The position numbers and the translations under genes are program-made. Shown piece by piece: positions 12,457 to 12,726 of a stretch of 12,726 bases of DNA; within the stretch, counting starts at the first letter, position 1; every line of letters starts with the position of its first letter. This DNA is from Clostridia bacterium (lineage in GTDB: Bacteria > Bacillota > Clostridia > Oscillospirales > CAG-272): contig JAFWWR010000324.1 of assembly GCA_017518025.1 (NCBI GenBank), positions 1 to 12,726 on the forward strand. Direction: 5' to 3'. The notes beneath the pieces were generated by a model. That model was not told where the DNA came from. It saw nothing but the letters and a program-made list of their open reading frames with translations, and made no database searches.

Positions 12457-12726
12457 ATGAAAAAAAGAATCTTAAGCACCATTCTGGCAGCCGTGATGCT
12501 GCTCGGTATGATAATCATGCCGGCTACGGCTGCCGAAGGAAAGATGCCCTTCACGGACGTGAAACAGGGCAAATGGTACTATGAGGCCGTTAAATACGTT
12601 TGGGAAAACGACCTCATGAACGGCGTTTCGGAGGATAAATTCGCTCCGGACGACCCGATGAATCGTGCGATGCTCGTAACGGTTCTGTGGCGTGTGGAGA
12701 AATCTCCCGCACCCAAGGGCACGACG
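12457..12726 (+). CDS. Secreted SLH-domain (S-layer homology) protein, N-terminal part only
   Basis: The first 90 residues; the gene runs off the window end. Residues 1-25 are a Sec signal peptide (MKKR, hydrophobic core at 5-21, PATA with cleavage likely after Ala25). An SLH repeat follows at about 31-80: FTDVKQGKWYYEAVKYVWEN, GVSEDKFAPDDPMNRAM and LVTVLWRV, which match the usual F-DV, WY-EAV, G--F-P and NRAM-V--LWR positions. SLH repeats bind pyruvylated secondary cell-wall polymers and hold proteins on the Gram-positive surface. SLH repeats at the N terminus usually precede a variable functional part, which is missing here, so the specific role cannot be given. Start support is strong (AGGAGG, five-base spacer). 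Confidence 0.9.
   Translation, partial: MKKRILSTILAAVMLLGMIIMPATAAEGKMPFTDVKQGKWYYEAVKYVWENDLMNGVSEDKFAPDDPMNRAMLVTVLWRVEKSPAPKGTT

Larger units (their letters stand above)
6364..12726. repeat. Right arm of the window-spanning perfect inverted repeat
   Basis: This is the mirror of 1-6363. It ends inside the SLH-domain gene at exactly the base that begins the left arm. No inverted terminal element, transposase or telomere-resolution gene is visible that would explain a biological head-to-head duplication. The full gene descriptions are attached to this arm. Confidence 0.97.

Noticed and set aside
1..12726. Composite transposon or linear replicon with inverted repeats.
   Set aside because: There is no transposase, no unique centre between the repeats, no target duplication and no telomere-type gene; the repeat ends inside an ordinary gene.

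Overview
The whole window is one perfect inverted repeat. Base x pairs with base 12727-x, and the axis lies between 6363 and 6364, inside the string ggg|ccc. Every gene, promoter and terminator therefore occurs twice, once per arm, with identical translations. Only 6,363 bases are unique. I read this as most probably a fold-back (palindromic contig or amplification chimera) artefact rather than a real duplication, because both arms are identical even in non-coding DNA and both outer ends break inside the same gene at the same base. I annotate both arms: the right arm (6364-12726) carries the full descriptions, and the left-arm entries are mirror copies.

The organism looks like a Gram-positive-type anaerobe of the class Clostridia (Bacillota), possibly an uncultured gut or rumen lineage. 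The reasons are strong AGGAGG-type ribosome binding sites, a secreted S-layer-homology protein, a clostridial-looking enolase, intrinsic terminators between units, and an ECF sigma gene coupled to a membrane protein with a short clostridial-style cytoplasmic head. Housekeeping genes are about 60-67% G+C in the rows I counted by hand. No tRNA, rRNA, CRISPR array, insertion sequence or phage gene was seen.

Layout of one arm, reading the right arm from the axis outward: a small three-helix membrane protein (leftward, 6391-6639); a divergent promoter region; thpR, RNA 2',3'-cyclic phosphodiesterase (6789-7286); a terminator; enolase (7473-8768); a terminator; an ECF-type sigma factor (8933-9493) that apparently starts at AUU; a serpin anchored by a single membrane helix (9490-11037), overlapping the sigma gene by ATGA; a bidirectional terminator; an AraC-family regulator on the opposite strand (11077-11859); a roughly 290-base AT-rich regulatory region; a 37-codon leader ORF (12334-12447); and the start of a secreted SLH-domain protein (12457-12726, cut by the window end).

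The most interesting unit is the sigma/serpin pair. The serpin has a short cytoplasmic segment, a membrane helix and an outside serpin fold, and it is translationally coupled to the sigma gene. This is the arrangement of a sigma factor and its membrane anti-sigma partner, but with a protease-inhibitor fold in the sensor position. A testable idea is that attack on the reactive loop by an external protease is signalled inward. The serpin part is clearly lower in G+C than its own N-terminal head and the sigma gene, which suggests domain acquisition. Four of the other units (thpR, eno, the small membrane gene, araC-like) share a promoter form with TGG directly before TAAAAT or TAAACT and a 17-base spacer.
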